In this document: piece after piece, positions 36,586 through 44,885 of the stretch
Layout of the letters: the number at the start of each line of letters is the position of its first letter
Position numbering within the stretch: the stretch's first letter is position 1
NCBI RefSeq assembly: GCF_014705615.1
Contig: NZ_JACXJA010000026.1
Location: 62,001 to 126,000, forward strand
Direction of reading: 5' to 3'
Length of the DNA: 64,000 nucleotides
Source of the DNA: Paenibacillus oceani
GTDB lineage: Bacteria > Bacillota > Bacilli > Paenibacillales > NBRC-103111
The notes under the pieces: generated by a model
Told to the model about the DNA's origin: nothing
The model's input: only the letters and a program-made list of their open reading frames with translations
The model's database searches: none
Program-made: the position numbers and the translations under genes

Positions 36586-37751
36586 GGCCGGATAAGCTCC
36601 TCGGCTGCCCGGCGGAAAGCGGACTCCACAGGAAAATCCTTCATAGAGCCGCTCAGCAACCCCATACGGTCCCCAGCAAGCCAGAGCAGGTAGCGATTCT
36701 TTCCGTCTGTCGTCATGACCGCATCGTGTCCGCCTAACTTGAAGTTGATGGTTACGCCGTCGCGGGCCGGCACCGGCAGGGTGCTCTGCCAATCGCCGAT
36801 GGCCGCCAGCTTGGTCCGCAGGCTATCCGGCAGTACGGGCAGCCCGAGTACCGCCTCCCGGACGGTTGCCGCATCGATGCCGTCCTCCACGGTCAGCTCC
36901 GGCTTGCCGAATTGGAGCAGCCTTACCGGCTTGCCCGACAAGGTGCCCTCCGAGGTGATGCCGTCCGGGACGTGTAGCCGGATCGTTTTGCCGTCGGCTT
37001 CGACAGGCAGGGTGGTGGTGCCGCCCAAACGGGTGAGCAGCCGGTTGACCGCTTTTACATTCAGATTAAAAGTAAGTGTGGTAGCCGGCTGGAAGACGGG
37101 GGAGGCAGGGTTTCCAGGCTGAAGGAGCCCGCCCATCCGTTGCTCCGCTTCGTCCCAAGTGAGAGTATGGGATTCCCCGCCTCCGGATTGGGTCAAGGTG
37201 CCGTACTGGGCCAGTGTAAAACTCCGATCTCCTTCGGGCGAGCCGCGCTCCAGAAGGCTGGAGATGGTCGCCATGTCATCCGCCGATATTCCGACTCCGA
37301 CCATATGCTGAATGCGGAACGTATGCTGCATGGCCGCCAGCGCCCGGTCTCCCAGGGGGGTGGTGAACAGGACGACCGCCATAGCAGCGGCAGCTACCCC
37401 GGCGGCCCATCTCCGAAGTCTGCGCTTGGCCGGTCTTTCCGTTCGCCAGGAACCGTTTGCTCTTTTAGCGCTTGTCCCTGTTGCCGCCCTCGGCGTCCCG
37501 ACAACCGGGGCCCCTTGTTTCCCTTCGAATGCTCGCGTCTGCTTCATCTCCACCGCACCATCCTTATTGTGATCATCTGGATTTTTATCCGATCGGGCGT
37601 TGTTTCTTCTTTCATCCGAACATCGGCTCTGCTCCGCATGCCTCCAAAACGCCGGAGCCGGCTCCCGTGCCGCCAGTCTCTCAAACCGGTCCCAAGCCCG
37701 GTCCGTATCAAAAATCGGCTCCCCGCCGGTCCGCTTTTCTCCGTCCGCCAT
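36582..37751 (-). CDS. Anti-sigma-factor-like membrane protein
   Basis: A 389-residue protein that begins inside the 3' end of the sigma gene (44-nt overlap). The N-terminal 115 residues are hydrophilic and basic near their end (RPAKRRLRRW), then comes one membrane helix (AAGVAAAAMAVVLFTTPLG, about 120-140), then about 240 extracytoplasmic residues. Position and single-pass plan say it binds the sigma factor and senses something outside. I do not recognise the outer domain or a zinc-binding H-x3-C-x2-C motif. Confidence 0.72.
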   Translation of the reverse strand: MADGEKRTGGEPIFDTDRAWDRFERLAAREPAPAFWRHAEQSRCSDERRNNARSDKNPDDHNKDGAVEMKQTRAFEGKQGAPVVGTPRAATGTSAKRANGSWRTERPAKRRLRRWAAGVAAAAMAVVLFTTPLGDRALAAMQHTFRIQHMVGVGISADDMATISSLLERGSPEGDRSFTLAQYGTLTQSGGGESHTLTWDEAEQRMGGLLQPGNPASPVFQPATTLTFNLNVKAVNRLLTRLGGTTTLPVEADGKTIRLHVPDGITSEGTLSGKPVRLLQFGKPELTVEDGIDAATVREAVLGLPVLPDSLRTKLAAIGDWQSTLPVPARDGVTINFKLGGHDAVMTTDGKNRYLLWLAGDRMGLLSGSMKDFPVESAFRRAAEELIRP

Positions 37752-38277
37752 CGTGCCGCTCCTCCTCCTGCCCGTATTTCTTCTTCAGCCGTTCCTCTGC
37801 ACGGGCCAGCAGCGTCCCGACAATCTTCGGGTTGACCTCCAGCCGGAGGGCAATCTCCTCGTAACTGTACCCTTCCTCCCGAAGCAGAAGGGCCGTCCGG
37901 TCCCGGTCCGAGAGCTTCTGCAGCACCCGGCGGACCACGTCGATTTCCCACTCCCGGATGACTTCCGTTTCTCCCGAAGGGACGGCGCCTTCCGACCAAG
38001 CCGCTACGCGGGCGGTTTCCTTTTCCAACAATGCCTCGCCCGACGACCGGTGCCTTAAATAATCGTACCCCACCCGGGTCAGCACCCGGTGCAGCCAAGC
38101 GCCGACGGCTTCCAGCCGGTCGGGAGGGTTCCGGTATAGCCGCAGGAACACCTCTTGGGCCAAATCTTCCGCCGCCGCGTAATCCCCGGTCAACGCATAA
38201 AGCTTCCGCGCGACTCCGGGATAATGCTCCCGAAACAAGCGCTGGAACAGCTCGGGTACCTGTGCGCCATCCTCCAT
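37708..38277 (-). CDS. ECF-type RNA polymerase sigma factor
   Basis: A 189-residue sigma factor. Region 2 reads QRLFREHYPGVARKLYALTGDYAAAEDLAQEVFLRLYRNPP, and region 4 reads VLQKLSDRDRTALLLREEGYSYEEIALRLEVNPKIVGTLLARAEERLKKKY. GTLLARA replaces the commoner GTVKSRL pattern. ATG 38277 has AAAGGGGGG 11 nt upstream. It heads the operon sigma/anti-sigma/ATPase/permease, which it probably autoregulates. The operon is visibly GC-richer than flanking genes, a sign of possible transfer. Confidence 0.9.
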   Translation of the reverse strand: MEDGAQVPELFQRLFREHYPGVARKLYALTGDYAAAEDLAQEVFLRLYRNPPDRLEAVGAWLHRVLTRVGYDYLRHRSSGEALLEKETARVAAWSEGAVPSGETEVIREWEIDVVRRVLQKLSDRDRTALLLREEGYSYEEIALRLEVNPKIVGTLLARAEERLKKKYGQEEERHDGGRRKADRRGADF

Positions 38278-38299
38278 GTTGCCGCCGTCCCCCCTTTCA

Positions 38300-38630
38300 T
38301 GTACAAGACGGATGCCGGGGCGGTTTTATAGCAGGGTAAAGTCATTTTGTTTCCACATGAATTTATTTGTCGTGGTGGTTACCCTAAGCACTATTTATCC
38401 CCATTATGATCCATCCGGATCTTTCAGAGTCAGTTAGTTTCGTTTCGTTTTCCATTTGGGGGTCTGTAAAACTTTTTTCTGTCATTCTAAAGTTACCCAT
38501 TAGAGCCTGGGAGCTACGTAACCAAAGCGAGCGTTACATGATTTATCGGGCAGAATAACGCAACATTTGTGATGACACATTCGAAAAATGACATTCAGAT
38601 AACGGGTAACGATAACTCATTTTCCGCAAA
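38300..38630. other. Intergenic stretch with AACGGGTAAC motifs
   Basis: About 330 bp without a supported gene. It should contain the sigma operon promoter near its left end. AACGGGTAACGA occurs at 38601-38612 and again at 38675-38686, flanking the next hairpin; related ACGGGCAG or ACGGGTAG sequences occur near 9443, 10114, 23216 and 26394. These look like relics of one dispersed repeat family. Confidence 0.45.
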
Positions 38631-38635
38631 TAACG

Positions 38636-38664
38636 AGGCTGCCGACACGAGTGTTCGGCGGCCT
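38636..38664 (+). terminator. GGCTGCC-family hairpin with T-run
   Basis: AGGCTGCCGACAC (38636-38648) pairs with GTGTTCGGCGGCCT (38651-38664), then TGTCCTTTTT. No gene lies immediately upstream on the plus strand, so it may be a relic or guard against read-through. Confidence 0.5.
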
Positions 38665-38791
38665 TGTCCTTTTTAACGGGTAACGAAGCTTTGGCGTTTC
38701 AACCGCAGGTTGATTCGTTAACGAATACTCCATTTCCAAATTATCCATGTTTAAGTATAGTTGGAATCATAATGACGAAAGGGGCAAGGGG

Positions 38792-39526
38792 ATGGAGAAC
38801 GAACATTCGATGGGCAGAATCATTTTTGAGCTTCGAACGGCGAAAGGATTGACGCAGGAGCAGCTGGGGCAGCGGCTGAACGTTTCGGCGCAAGCCGTTT
38901 CCAAATGGGAGAAAGGGGATTCGCTGCCGGACATCTCGTTGATCGTCGATTTGGTAGCGGTTTTAGGCTGCACAACCGATTATTTGCTCGGCAGCTCGGG
39001 AAATCTGGAGAGCAAGCTTCCGGATTTTTTGCAGGAACTGGAACAAGCCTCGCGCGATCAGCAGATTCATGTACTTGGTACGATAATGAATACGATCGGT
39101 AAAGCCAGCGTCCCCGGAGCCGCTTCCCACCCGTCGATGGAAAGTAACGCAAGCCTTCCATTCATTCGGATTGATGAAAACGGCTTGACTTTATGGGCAA
39201 GTCATAAATTTGTGTATATCGCTACAGCTCCGTTTTTGCGTGAAGCCGTCCAGTCCGTTACTCAAGGAGCCGAATTCCCGCTGAATATCGCACCCCCGCA
39301 TTTTTGGAACATCGTATTGGCCTTGCTTCCGGATACGGACCAATTGTCACCGCACTTTACGGTCGAGGAATCCAAGCTCCGCTCTTTGCTGCCGGAAGAA
39401 GTTCCATTTGAAGACATCATGTCGGAATATATAGATCTGGGTTACCTGGAACGCGTACGCGGCGGGTATCGATTAGATAGGAAAGCGGACATATCCGTAC
39501 GCATGTTTGCCGCCATGTTTGGATAA
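38792..39526 (+). CDS. XRE-family transcriptional regulator
   Basis: About 244 residues from ATG 38792 with AAAGGGG at 38778-38784. The N-terminal HTH_3 domain reads IIFELRTAKGLTQEQLGQRLNVSAQAVSKWEKGDSLPDISLIVDLVAVLGCTTDYLLG. The rest (residues 75-244) is a soluble domain with WASHKFVYIATAPFLREAVQSV, which I do not recognise. Such regulators often control nearby stress or carbohydrate genes. The next gene (39581) is broken, so its target may be lost. Confidence 0.85.
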   Translation: MENEHSMGRIIFELRTAKGLTQEQLGQRLNVSAQAVSKWEKGDSLPDISLIVDLVAVLGCTTDYLLGSSGNLESKLPDFLQELEQASRDQQIHVLGTIMNTIGKASVPGAASHPSMESNASLPFIRIDENGLTLWASHKFVYIATAPFLREAVQSVTQGAEFPLNIAPPHFWNIVLALLPDTDQLSPHFTVEESKLRSLLPEEVPFEDIMSEYIDLGYLERVRGGYRLDRKADISVRMFAAMFG

Positions 39527-39580
39527 AGTGGGGATCATTTCGACCAGCTACTCGCCAATGAAGCGATGAGGAGGGAGGGT

Positions 39581-40463
39581 TTGATCAGACTTCGCTGCAG
39601 ATTCAGACTCGTGGCTCTCTCCAGTCTGCTGCTCGGATTTCTTTCCGCATGAAGACGTCCTTCGGCTGGCCGGGCGGTTTCCGTTCAAACGAGATCAGGA
39701 TCAGCTTCTGTACGCCCTGTATAATCCGCTTAGTCCGTCTGCATGGATGCAGGATATCGCCAGAACGAACGGGCTTTCGGCAATTGCCGAGGACGGGACC
39801 AAAGTGGTCGTCAACTCCCCTGCCTGGAAAGGGATTTTCCAAACGGTTATCCATGCCTACCGGGAGAAGCAGGTCATCCATCCGGAACCAAATGCGGACA
39901 GCAGTACGTTCGAGAGCGTGATCAGGAGGAATCGTTTTCTGATGGGAACGGCGGCCATGACCGTCGATCGCTATTATCTTCTGGCCAATATGACGAATGC
40001 CGAGCGTCAAAATATTAATAAATCGCCCAATTGGCAACTGGTGACCGCACCTACGAGCCCGTCCGCTCCGAATGAAACCGAGACGGTTTCGGTACACGAC
40101 ATGTTCGCTATTCATGTACAATCCAAACAGATCGGAGCGGCCTGGGAGCTGGTGAAATTTATTAACGGGGAAAGTACGGCAAAAGCGCTGGGAGCCGGTG
40201 GAGGCAGTTCCTTGCTCCTAACCCGGGTGGAACATAACCCGAAGGAAGTGAACGGCCGGTCCGTTGAAGCCTTCCACCGACTGCAGCCAAGCATGAAAGA
40301 TTGGACGGCCGTTCACAAGAACACTCCAATCGGCTTCCCGGGAACTTTTTCCGGAATTTTGCATACCGAGATCGAAGCGGTTTTGGAGAGAGGGAAATCT
40401 GTAGAAGAAGGTCTTGCCGCAATTCAGGAGCAAAGCCAACTGGCATTGGATGCTTTAAAATAA
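39581..40463 (+). pseudogene. Solute-binding protein with the N-lobe deleted
   Basis: From TTG 39581 (GGAGGGA upstream) the sequence encodes a lipoprotein signal, MIRLRCRFRLVALSSLLLGF LSA, but the expected Cys codon (TGC) is replaced by a TGA stop at 39650-39652. From the same point another frame continues as HEDVLRLAGRFPFKRDQDQLLYALYNP and is a good binding-protein C-half to LAAIQEQSQLALDALK at 40463. So signal peptide and C-half are joined out of frame with the N-lobe missing. A C-terminal product could in theory start at ATG 39747 but would lack a signal. Confidence 0.75.
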
Positions 40464-40473
40464 AGGCGGCTAG

Positions 40474-40509
40474 GAAAGGTAGCGTTCACATGCCTGAACG
40501 CTACCTTTC
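40474..40509. terminator. Bidirectional terminator between convergent genes
   Basis: GAAAGGTAGCGTTCA (40474-40488) pairs with TGAACGCTACCTTTC (40495-40509) around 6 nt. It serves the plus-strand pseudogene and overlaps the last codons of the minus-strand ceramidase-like gene. Confidence 0.7.
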
Positions 40510-41913
40510 GCCGTTCCTCACACGCTCGAACAGCCTTTCGGCAGACGCCGCCACAGCCATGGCCGTATCCGGCCCCATGGAATTGGTCTCCTCATAGTGG
40601 CCTCTTCCGAAGGAGTCCACGCCTTCTTCCAGATAGGGACGGGATGGATGCACCAAGAAGTCGTTGGGAGGGACGATGTAGCCTATCATGTCATTGGCAA
40701 GCCCAAAGAGGAGAAGTTCGTCTTTTCCGGCGATCTCCCGCAGCGTCCTCGGATTTGCCGCCGCCGGATTTGCCGCCAACCCTGCTCCCGCAAAGCCCCC
40801 TGTCACCAACTCGGGAAAGATTTCCCCGGGTACGAGAAGGATGGGAAGATCCCCGATAGAGAGATAACTGACCTGCGTCGGCAAAGCGAGTCCGAGGGCT
40901 CCTGAGCCGGAAACCGTCCTGTGCGAGATGATATCTGCAGCAACGGCTCCAGCGAAGACGATATTTTCAAGAGGAAGAGCAAAGCTGTCGGTAAGGGATA
41001 CCAGCTTGGGCGCAAGCTCCCGCCCGTGATCGACAGCTAGTGCCGTCTCGGCCAGTATGTGCCCCGTTCTCACCACGTTCTCCTCTACAGGGTATTCCAC
41101 TCCTTGTTTATCCTTTAGCCGTTCCGTCATAATAAGCCCGCCCAGAGCACCTGGAATAAATACCGTGCTGTCGCCGGTTTCCTCTTGAATTTTCGCAGCC
41201 AAATAGGCTGGGAAATCAGCGCTGAGACTCTTGTTCTTGGAGCGGAGGGCCTCGGGATGAGCCGCATAATTGATGATCCGGATTCCCCCGCCGCCGTCCT
41301 CAGACACAAATCGTAAACTGTAAAGACTGCGGTCATAAACATAGGGAGGCCGGGAATCCCGCTGCAACGGGCCGGTTTCGGCGCTGCCGTATAACATCCT
41401 CCCGTTCTGTCTGTTGGAATAGGCCGTCTCCACAGCCAAAACCGTTCGATCCTCTAGAAGCTGCATATAGGAGGCGGACCGCCCGCTATGTCCTGTAGGC
41501 CCCCACAACCCGAGAGTATCGATTCCCGCATGCGTGTGGGTGCTGATAATGTGAATGTCCCTGGCTCCCGCTTCCTTGGAAAACGTGGACAGCCTATTCC
41601 GGATTTTTCTAATATCGGTTCCGGATAGACCGATGCAATCAATCACAGCTATGGCGATCCCGCCCCTGCCCGTGTTGTCATCGAGCCAGAGCGCCTTCAC
41701 ATAGGGCGAATCCAGAACACCCTCGATGGTCGTCCCTGTGTTATAGCCGGCTATATAGTATTTCTCCTTCGGAAGATCGTTCGGCACTAATTCCTGCTCC
41801 CCGTATCCCATGCTCCAGACTTGGCCGGTTTCTTTATACGTTTTCTCGGAAGTGTAACAACCCGGCACAACCAAAACAGCTAGCAGGATGATGCACAGCA
41901 TTTTTATACGCAC
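40501..41913 (-). CDS. Neutral/alkaline ceramidase-like lipoprotein
   Basis: About 470 residues from GTG 41913 with an AGGAG 13 nt upstream. The N-terminal signal ends LLAVLVVPGC, so this is a lipoprotein on the outer face of the membrane. The domain resembles the neutral/alkaline non-lysosomal ceramidase N-terminal fold: YYIAGYNTGTTIEGVLDSPYVKALWLDD, then AIAVIDCIGLSGTDIRKIR, with the metal site DIHIISTHTHAGIDTLGLWG and later YAAHPEALRSKNKSLSADFPAYLA. Bacterial relatives may cleave N-acyl sphingolipids or unrelated amides. The full C-terminal beta domain of true ceramidases is not apparent. Confidence 0.75.
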   Translation of the reverse strand: MRIKMLCIILLAVLVVPGCYTSEKTYKETGQVWSMGYGEQELVPNDLPKEKYYIAGYNTGTTIEGVLDSPYVKALWLDDNTGRGGIAIAVIDCIGLSGTDIRKIRNRLSTFSKEAGARDIHIISTHTHAGIDTLGLWGPTGHSGRSASYMQLLEDRTVLAVETAYSNRQNGRMLYGSAETGPLQRDSRPPYVYDRSLYSLRFVSEDGGGGIRIINYAAHPEALRSKNKSLSADFPAYLAAKIQEETGDSTVFIPGALGGLIMTERLKDKQGVEYPVEENVVRTGHILAETALAVDHGRELAPKLVSLTDSFALPLENIVFAGAVAADIISHRTVSGSGALGLALPTQVSYLSIGDLPILLVPGEIFPELVTGGFAGAGLAANPAAANPRTLREIAGKDELLLFGLANDMIGYIVPPNDFLVHPSRPYLEEGVDSFGRGHYEETNSMGPDTAMAVAASAERLFERVRNGER

Positions 41914-41971
41914 GGTGTATGAACTGCTCCTTTCTGAAGCTTTCCTTGGCGGCAGCACGCTGCCCTTGCTT

Positions 41972-42400
41972 CTATTGCAGAAACATGGCGATAAAGGAAA
42001 AGACCACTTTTACGGGAACCGTGTTTACCTGAGTATAGATAAGGGTCAGGGCGAACACCGGGACAAAACCCGCCCATAATGAAAGGGTGAAGAAGAAGGG
42101 GATCGCCCGCTTGGGCTCGGCTTGACGGTTATGGAGCCGCAGTCTCCAGATGAAAAGGCCGATCATCAGCAGCAGAGAGAAAACAACCGGTACTTTCCAT
42201 GCCGGGCTTACCTCAGCCCTTCCGAGCGATTCCAGAAGCCGGAGACTGGCTTCATCATCGGTGAACAAACCTCCCAGCCTGGGAAGCAGGCGAATAACAA
42301 CTGTACACAAGCCTCCCGCCAGAATGGTGAACGCCGCGCAGTAGGCCGCACAACGAAGGGCCTGTCCGGTGCCTGGCGGCCAAACAATCGGTTTTGTCAA
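41972..42400 (-). CDS. Hypothetical membrane protein
   Basis: A 142-residue protein from TTG 42400, with AAGGGGG about 8 nt upstream on the minus strand. Three hydrophobic segments are seen (about residues 15-40, 68-86 and 100-125) with a charged LHNRQAEPKRAIP loop. It precedes the ceramidase-like gene with 58 nt between them and is probably in the same operon. No family recognised. Confidence 0.65.
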   Translation of the reverse strand: MTKPIVWPPGTGQALRCAAYCAAFTILAGGLCTVVIRLLPRLGGLFTDDEASLRLLESLGRAEVSPAWKVPVVFSLLLMIGLFIWRLRLHNRQAEPKRAIPFFFTLSLWAGFVPVFALTLIYTQVNTVPVKVVFSFIAMFLQ

Positions 42401-42791
42401 GGCGATACCCCCTTGTACATTGAAGAGACGCCAGTATAGAAACCATGAGAGTGGGGCATCCCCTTTATATGGAAATTATCGTGTAACCAAAATTTCTACT
42501 CACAAGGTACGATGTCCTTCTTTCACTCCCTTTTTCGACAAACCTTTTGAATATCCGCGCTCATAAAAACAGAGGGGTATCATCAAGCGGTTCACGAGAT
42601 ATTCGAATTTAAAAGTCAATTTCAGATTTAAGTATTGATGGAATTTACAAAGATGGCATGGGGGAAGTTGGGGCTCATTTAAATCAACTTGGGTCCATCG
42701 CAGCTTGTATTCAGGGGCCGTCTCATGGAATATTGATACAATAGGACTCAGCCGAGTCCGCAAAGTGTTCATTGGGATGGAGGGGATACCG
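42401..42791. other. Intergenic stretch without a supported gene
   Basis: About 390 bp. A minus-strand frame (42500-42883) crosses it but runs antisense to the next gene and has no recognisable protein. It probably holds the promoter of the 42400-40501 operon on one side, and a TACAAT -10-like box at 42737-42742 on the other. Confidence 0.4.
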
Positions 42792-43064
42792 TTGCTGACG
42801 ATTTTGAAATTTGCGGCTACGTTTCCGCTTTTTCTGGTATCGCTCGTCGTATGCTGGCGGATGTTACATAAAGAGAGATACATTAATTATATTTGGCTAT
42901 CGTTTCTCGTTCCGGCCATTTTGCAATTCTTGCTCGTATGGATCTCGAAGGAAGGGTCGGAGCTCTGGCTGAAAGTGTTCATGGGCATCCATATTGCCTT
43001 TACTGTATTCGCCGCTTTTATCGTTTGGTTTTTGCGCCAATTGGCTAGAGCCTATAAAAATTAG
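42792..43064 (+). CDS. Small hypothetical membrane protein
   Basis: About 90 residues from TTG 42792, chosen for GGAGGGG at 42779-42785; the longer frame from 42705 adds 29 unlikely residues. Three hydrophobic segments are visible: LTILKFAATFPLFLVSLVVCW, YIWLSFLVPAILQFLLVWI and IHIAFTVFAAFIVWFLRQL. It is a single gene with a good terminator. Function unknown. Confidence 0.65.
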   Translation: MLTILKFAATFPLFLVSLVVCWRMLHKERYINYIWLSFLVPAILQFLLVWISKEGSELWLKVFMGIHIAFTVFAAFIVWFLRQLARAYKN

Positions 43065-43077
43065 AAGACTAAGACAG

Positions 43078-43110
43078 AAGGCAGTCGTTCAGAAGGAACG
43101 GCTGCCTTTT
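43078..43110 (+). terminator. Intrinsic terminator
   Basis: AAGGCAGTCGTTC (43078-43090) pairs with GAACGGCTGCCTT (43096-43108), followed by TT. It ends the small membrane-protein transcript and belongs to the GGCAGCC hairpin family. Confidence 0.7.
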
Positions 43111-43185
43111 GCTCGATGACAGGTATGGCGTAATAGGGTAGGGAAAGCCCGACTTGAGGATATATGAGATGGCGGAGGCGAGGGA

Positions 43186-43647
43186 ATGACGATTGTACGA
43201 TTGGCGACTTTAGACGATGTCGATGAACTTGTTCAAATGCGATGGGACTTCTCTGCAGAAGATTACGGACTTGGTGCGGCTAGCTTTGAAGAGTTTCACC
43301 GGATTTGCAGCGAATTTTTGATTAAGGCCCTCGGAAGCGGAGATTGGTATATTTGGGTTGCAGAGGTTGACCGTGCCATCGTTTCGCATATGTATCTGCA
43401 GCTTATTCATAAAGTACCGAGGCCAGGTAAATCACCAGACCCTTACTACGGCTATGTGACCAACGTGTACACTCGTCCGGCCTTTAGAAGCCAAGGGCTT
43501 GGGACGGAGATTCATCGGGCTATGGAAAAGTGGTCCAAAGAACATGAAGTTGAATTTCTTATCTTGTGGCCCAGCAGCGATAGCACTTCGTTTTACAGGA
43601 GAAACGGTTTTTTCCGCTGTGAAGAGGCCATGGAAAAGCATTGGTGA
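43186..43647 (+). CDS. GNAT-family N-acetyltransferase
   Basis: A 153-residue single-domain enzyme from ATG 43186 behind GAGGCGAGGGA. VTNVYTRPAFRSQGLGTEIHRAMEKW holds the acetyl-CoA loop (R/Q-x-x-G-x-G) near residues 97-105, and LWPSSDSTSFYRRNGFFRCEEAMEKHW is the C-terminal motif B region. Acceptor unknown. It is a single gene. Confidence 0.88.
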   Translation: MTIVRLATLDDVDELVQMRWDFSAEDYGLGAASFEEFHRICSEFLIKALGSGDWYIWVAEVDRAIVSHMYLQLIHKVPRPGKSPDPYYGYVTNVYTRPAFRSQGLGTEIHRAMEKWSKEHEVEFLILWPSSDSTSFYRRNGFFRCEEAMEKHW

Positions 43648-43741
43648 CCTGAAACGAGGGGTTCCTATCGAATTAGCCCCCCGGAGTGGTCCGGCAGAGT
43701 TTTGAAAGAACGATTGCCTAACTCAGCGGGACATACGAAAC

Positions 43742-43774
43742 AAGGATGCCGACAATAAAATGCGGCATCCTTTT
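43742..43774 (+). terminator. Intrinsic terminator
   Basis: AAGGATGCCG (43742-43751) pairs with CGGCATCCTT (43763-43772), followed by TTCC. It lies between the GNAT gene and the convergent anti-sigma gene, and could serve both strands. Confidence 0.7.
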
Positions 43775-43829
43775 CCATATGTTCCGTTGCCAACTATTTA
43801 ACGAAAGTACATACCGAATTCGGGACACA

Positions 43830-44885
43830 TTACCGCTTCGCGGTTGTCTCGCTTTTGTGTTCAATAACTTGCAAGACTTTGGGTTCAATAGCTCGTAGCA
43901 TTTGTTCATGCGAGCGATTGGTTGTAGCAGCATCGCCATGAGGCTCGCCTTGAAGTTGCGTATCAACCTGGGTTTGGGCAATGACATCCATTACTTGCTG
44001 TTTGGAGACGTTTTTAGAGGCTGCAACCTCCACCACCGATTTACCCGCAGCTAATTCTTGCTTTAATTGTGTCGGGCCCATGTGAAGTAAAGCAAACAGT
44101 TTGGCGTCATTTAGATAGGCATCGGCAAAATAATCAGGCTTGCCATTGGTAGAGAAAAAACCTTCTACATGAATGGTTTCAGGCGTAGCCTCGCCTCCGA
44201 TCAGAGAAGCACTGACGGTATGGCCCTGAACAAATACTTGGTAGAAAGGTGTCTCGGATCCCTTTTTGATGTAATTCAATATAAACGTTTTTTGATCCGG
44301 GTTCTCCATTTGCTCCATAGCAAACTCGTACTCTTCGATGCTGCCATACAAGGTATTCATCAGATAATCCACCTTCGACTTGATATCCTGACCGGTTAGA
44401 ACCGTGAGCGGCTTCCCGGCAGGCTCCCAATTTTCCTGAATCACATGTTCGATTGCACCCGTCACGCCGTTTGTATGAAGCGTAATCGTTTTGCCGGTTC
44501 CTCCTTTTTCCCGCAGGGTGATGCTGGTTTGGACACCTTGAACGGAACTTGCGTCGATAATCTCAAACGATTGGGTTTCGGGAAATGCGCCGTACAGCTT
44601 CTCAAGTGCTGCTTGGCCGACCTCGTCCACTCTGACTTGTTCTGCAGTCATTGGCGTTCTGGTCAGCATGTCAATCAGAGTAGGAGCCGCAAAGGCTGCG
44701 GTTGGAATCAAAATAGCGGCTGCGACGATTCCGCCGATTAAACGTTTTTTCATGGTTGGTTTGCTCCTTTTTCGTTGCAAGTATTGAGAATAGGATTGTT
44801 CGACTCGTTTGGAGAGGGCCGGGGGGCACTCCATCGTTTCTGCTTCCTTGTGCAGATGTTCGCGTAGGTTGCGTTCAATAGTCAT
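43830..44885 (-). CDS. Anti-sigma factor-like membrane protein
   Basis: A 351-residue protein overlapping the sigma gene by 11 nt. Residues 1-45 form the presumed sigma-binding part (LREHLHKEAETMECPPALSKRVEQSY), one membrane helix follows (RLIGGIVAAAILIPTAAFAAPTLI, about 47-70), then about 280 extracytoplasmic residues. Near residue 270-300 is GKSVVEVAASKNVSKQQVMDVI, a short helix-turn-helix-like motif often repeated in secreted Firmicute proteins. It probably holds the sigma factor inactive until a cell-surface signal arrives. Confidence 0.78.
   Translation of the reverse strand: MTIERNLREHLHKEAETMECPPALSKRVEQSYSQYLQRKRSKPTMKKRLIGGIVAAAILIPTAAFAAPTLIDMLTRTPMTAEQVRVDEVGQAALEKLYGAFPETQSFEIIDASSVQGVQTSITLREKGGTGKTITLHTNGVTGAIEHVIQENWEPAGKPLTVLTGQDIKSKVDYLMNTLYGSIEEYEFAMEQMENPDQKTFILNYIKKGSETPFYQVFVQGHTVSASLIGGEATPETIHVEGFFSTNGKPDYFADAYLNDAKLFALLHMGPTQLKQELAAGKSVVEVAASKNVSKQQVMDVIAQTQVDTQLQGEPHGDAATTNRSHEQMLRAIEPKVLQVIEHKSETTAKR

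Noticed and set aside
35614-36693. 359-codon plus-strand open frame
   Set aside because: Antisense to the GC-rich ABC ATPase; no protein-like motifs, and high GC explains the lack of stops.
42500-42883. 127-codon minus-strand frame
   Set aside because: Partly antisense to the small membrane protein at 42792; Ser/Leu-rich chance sequence without a ribosome binding site.
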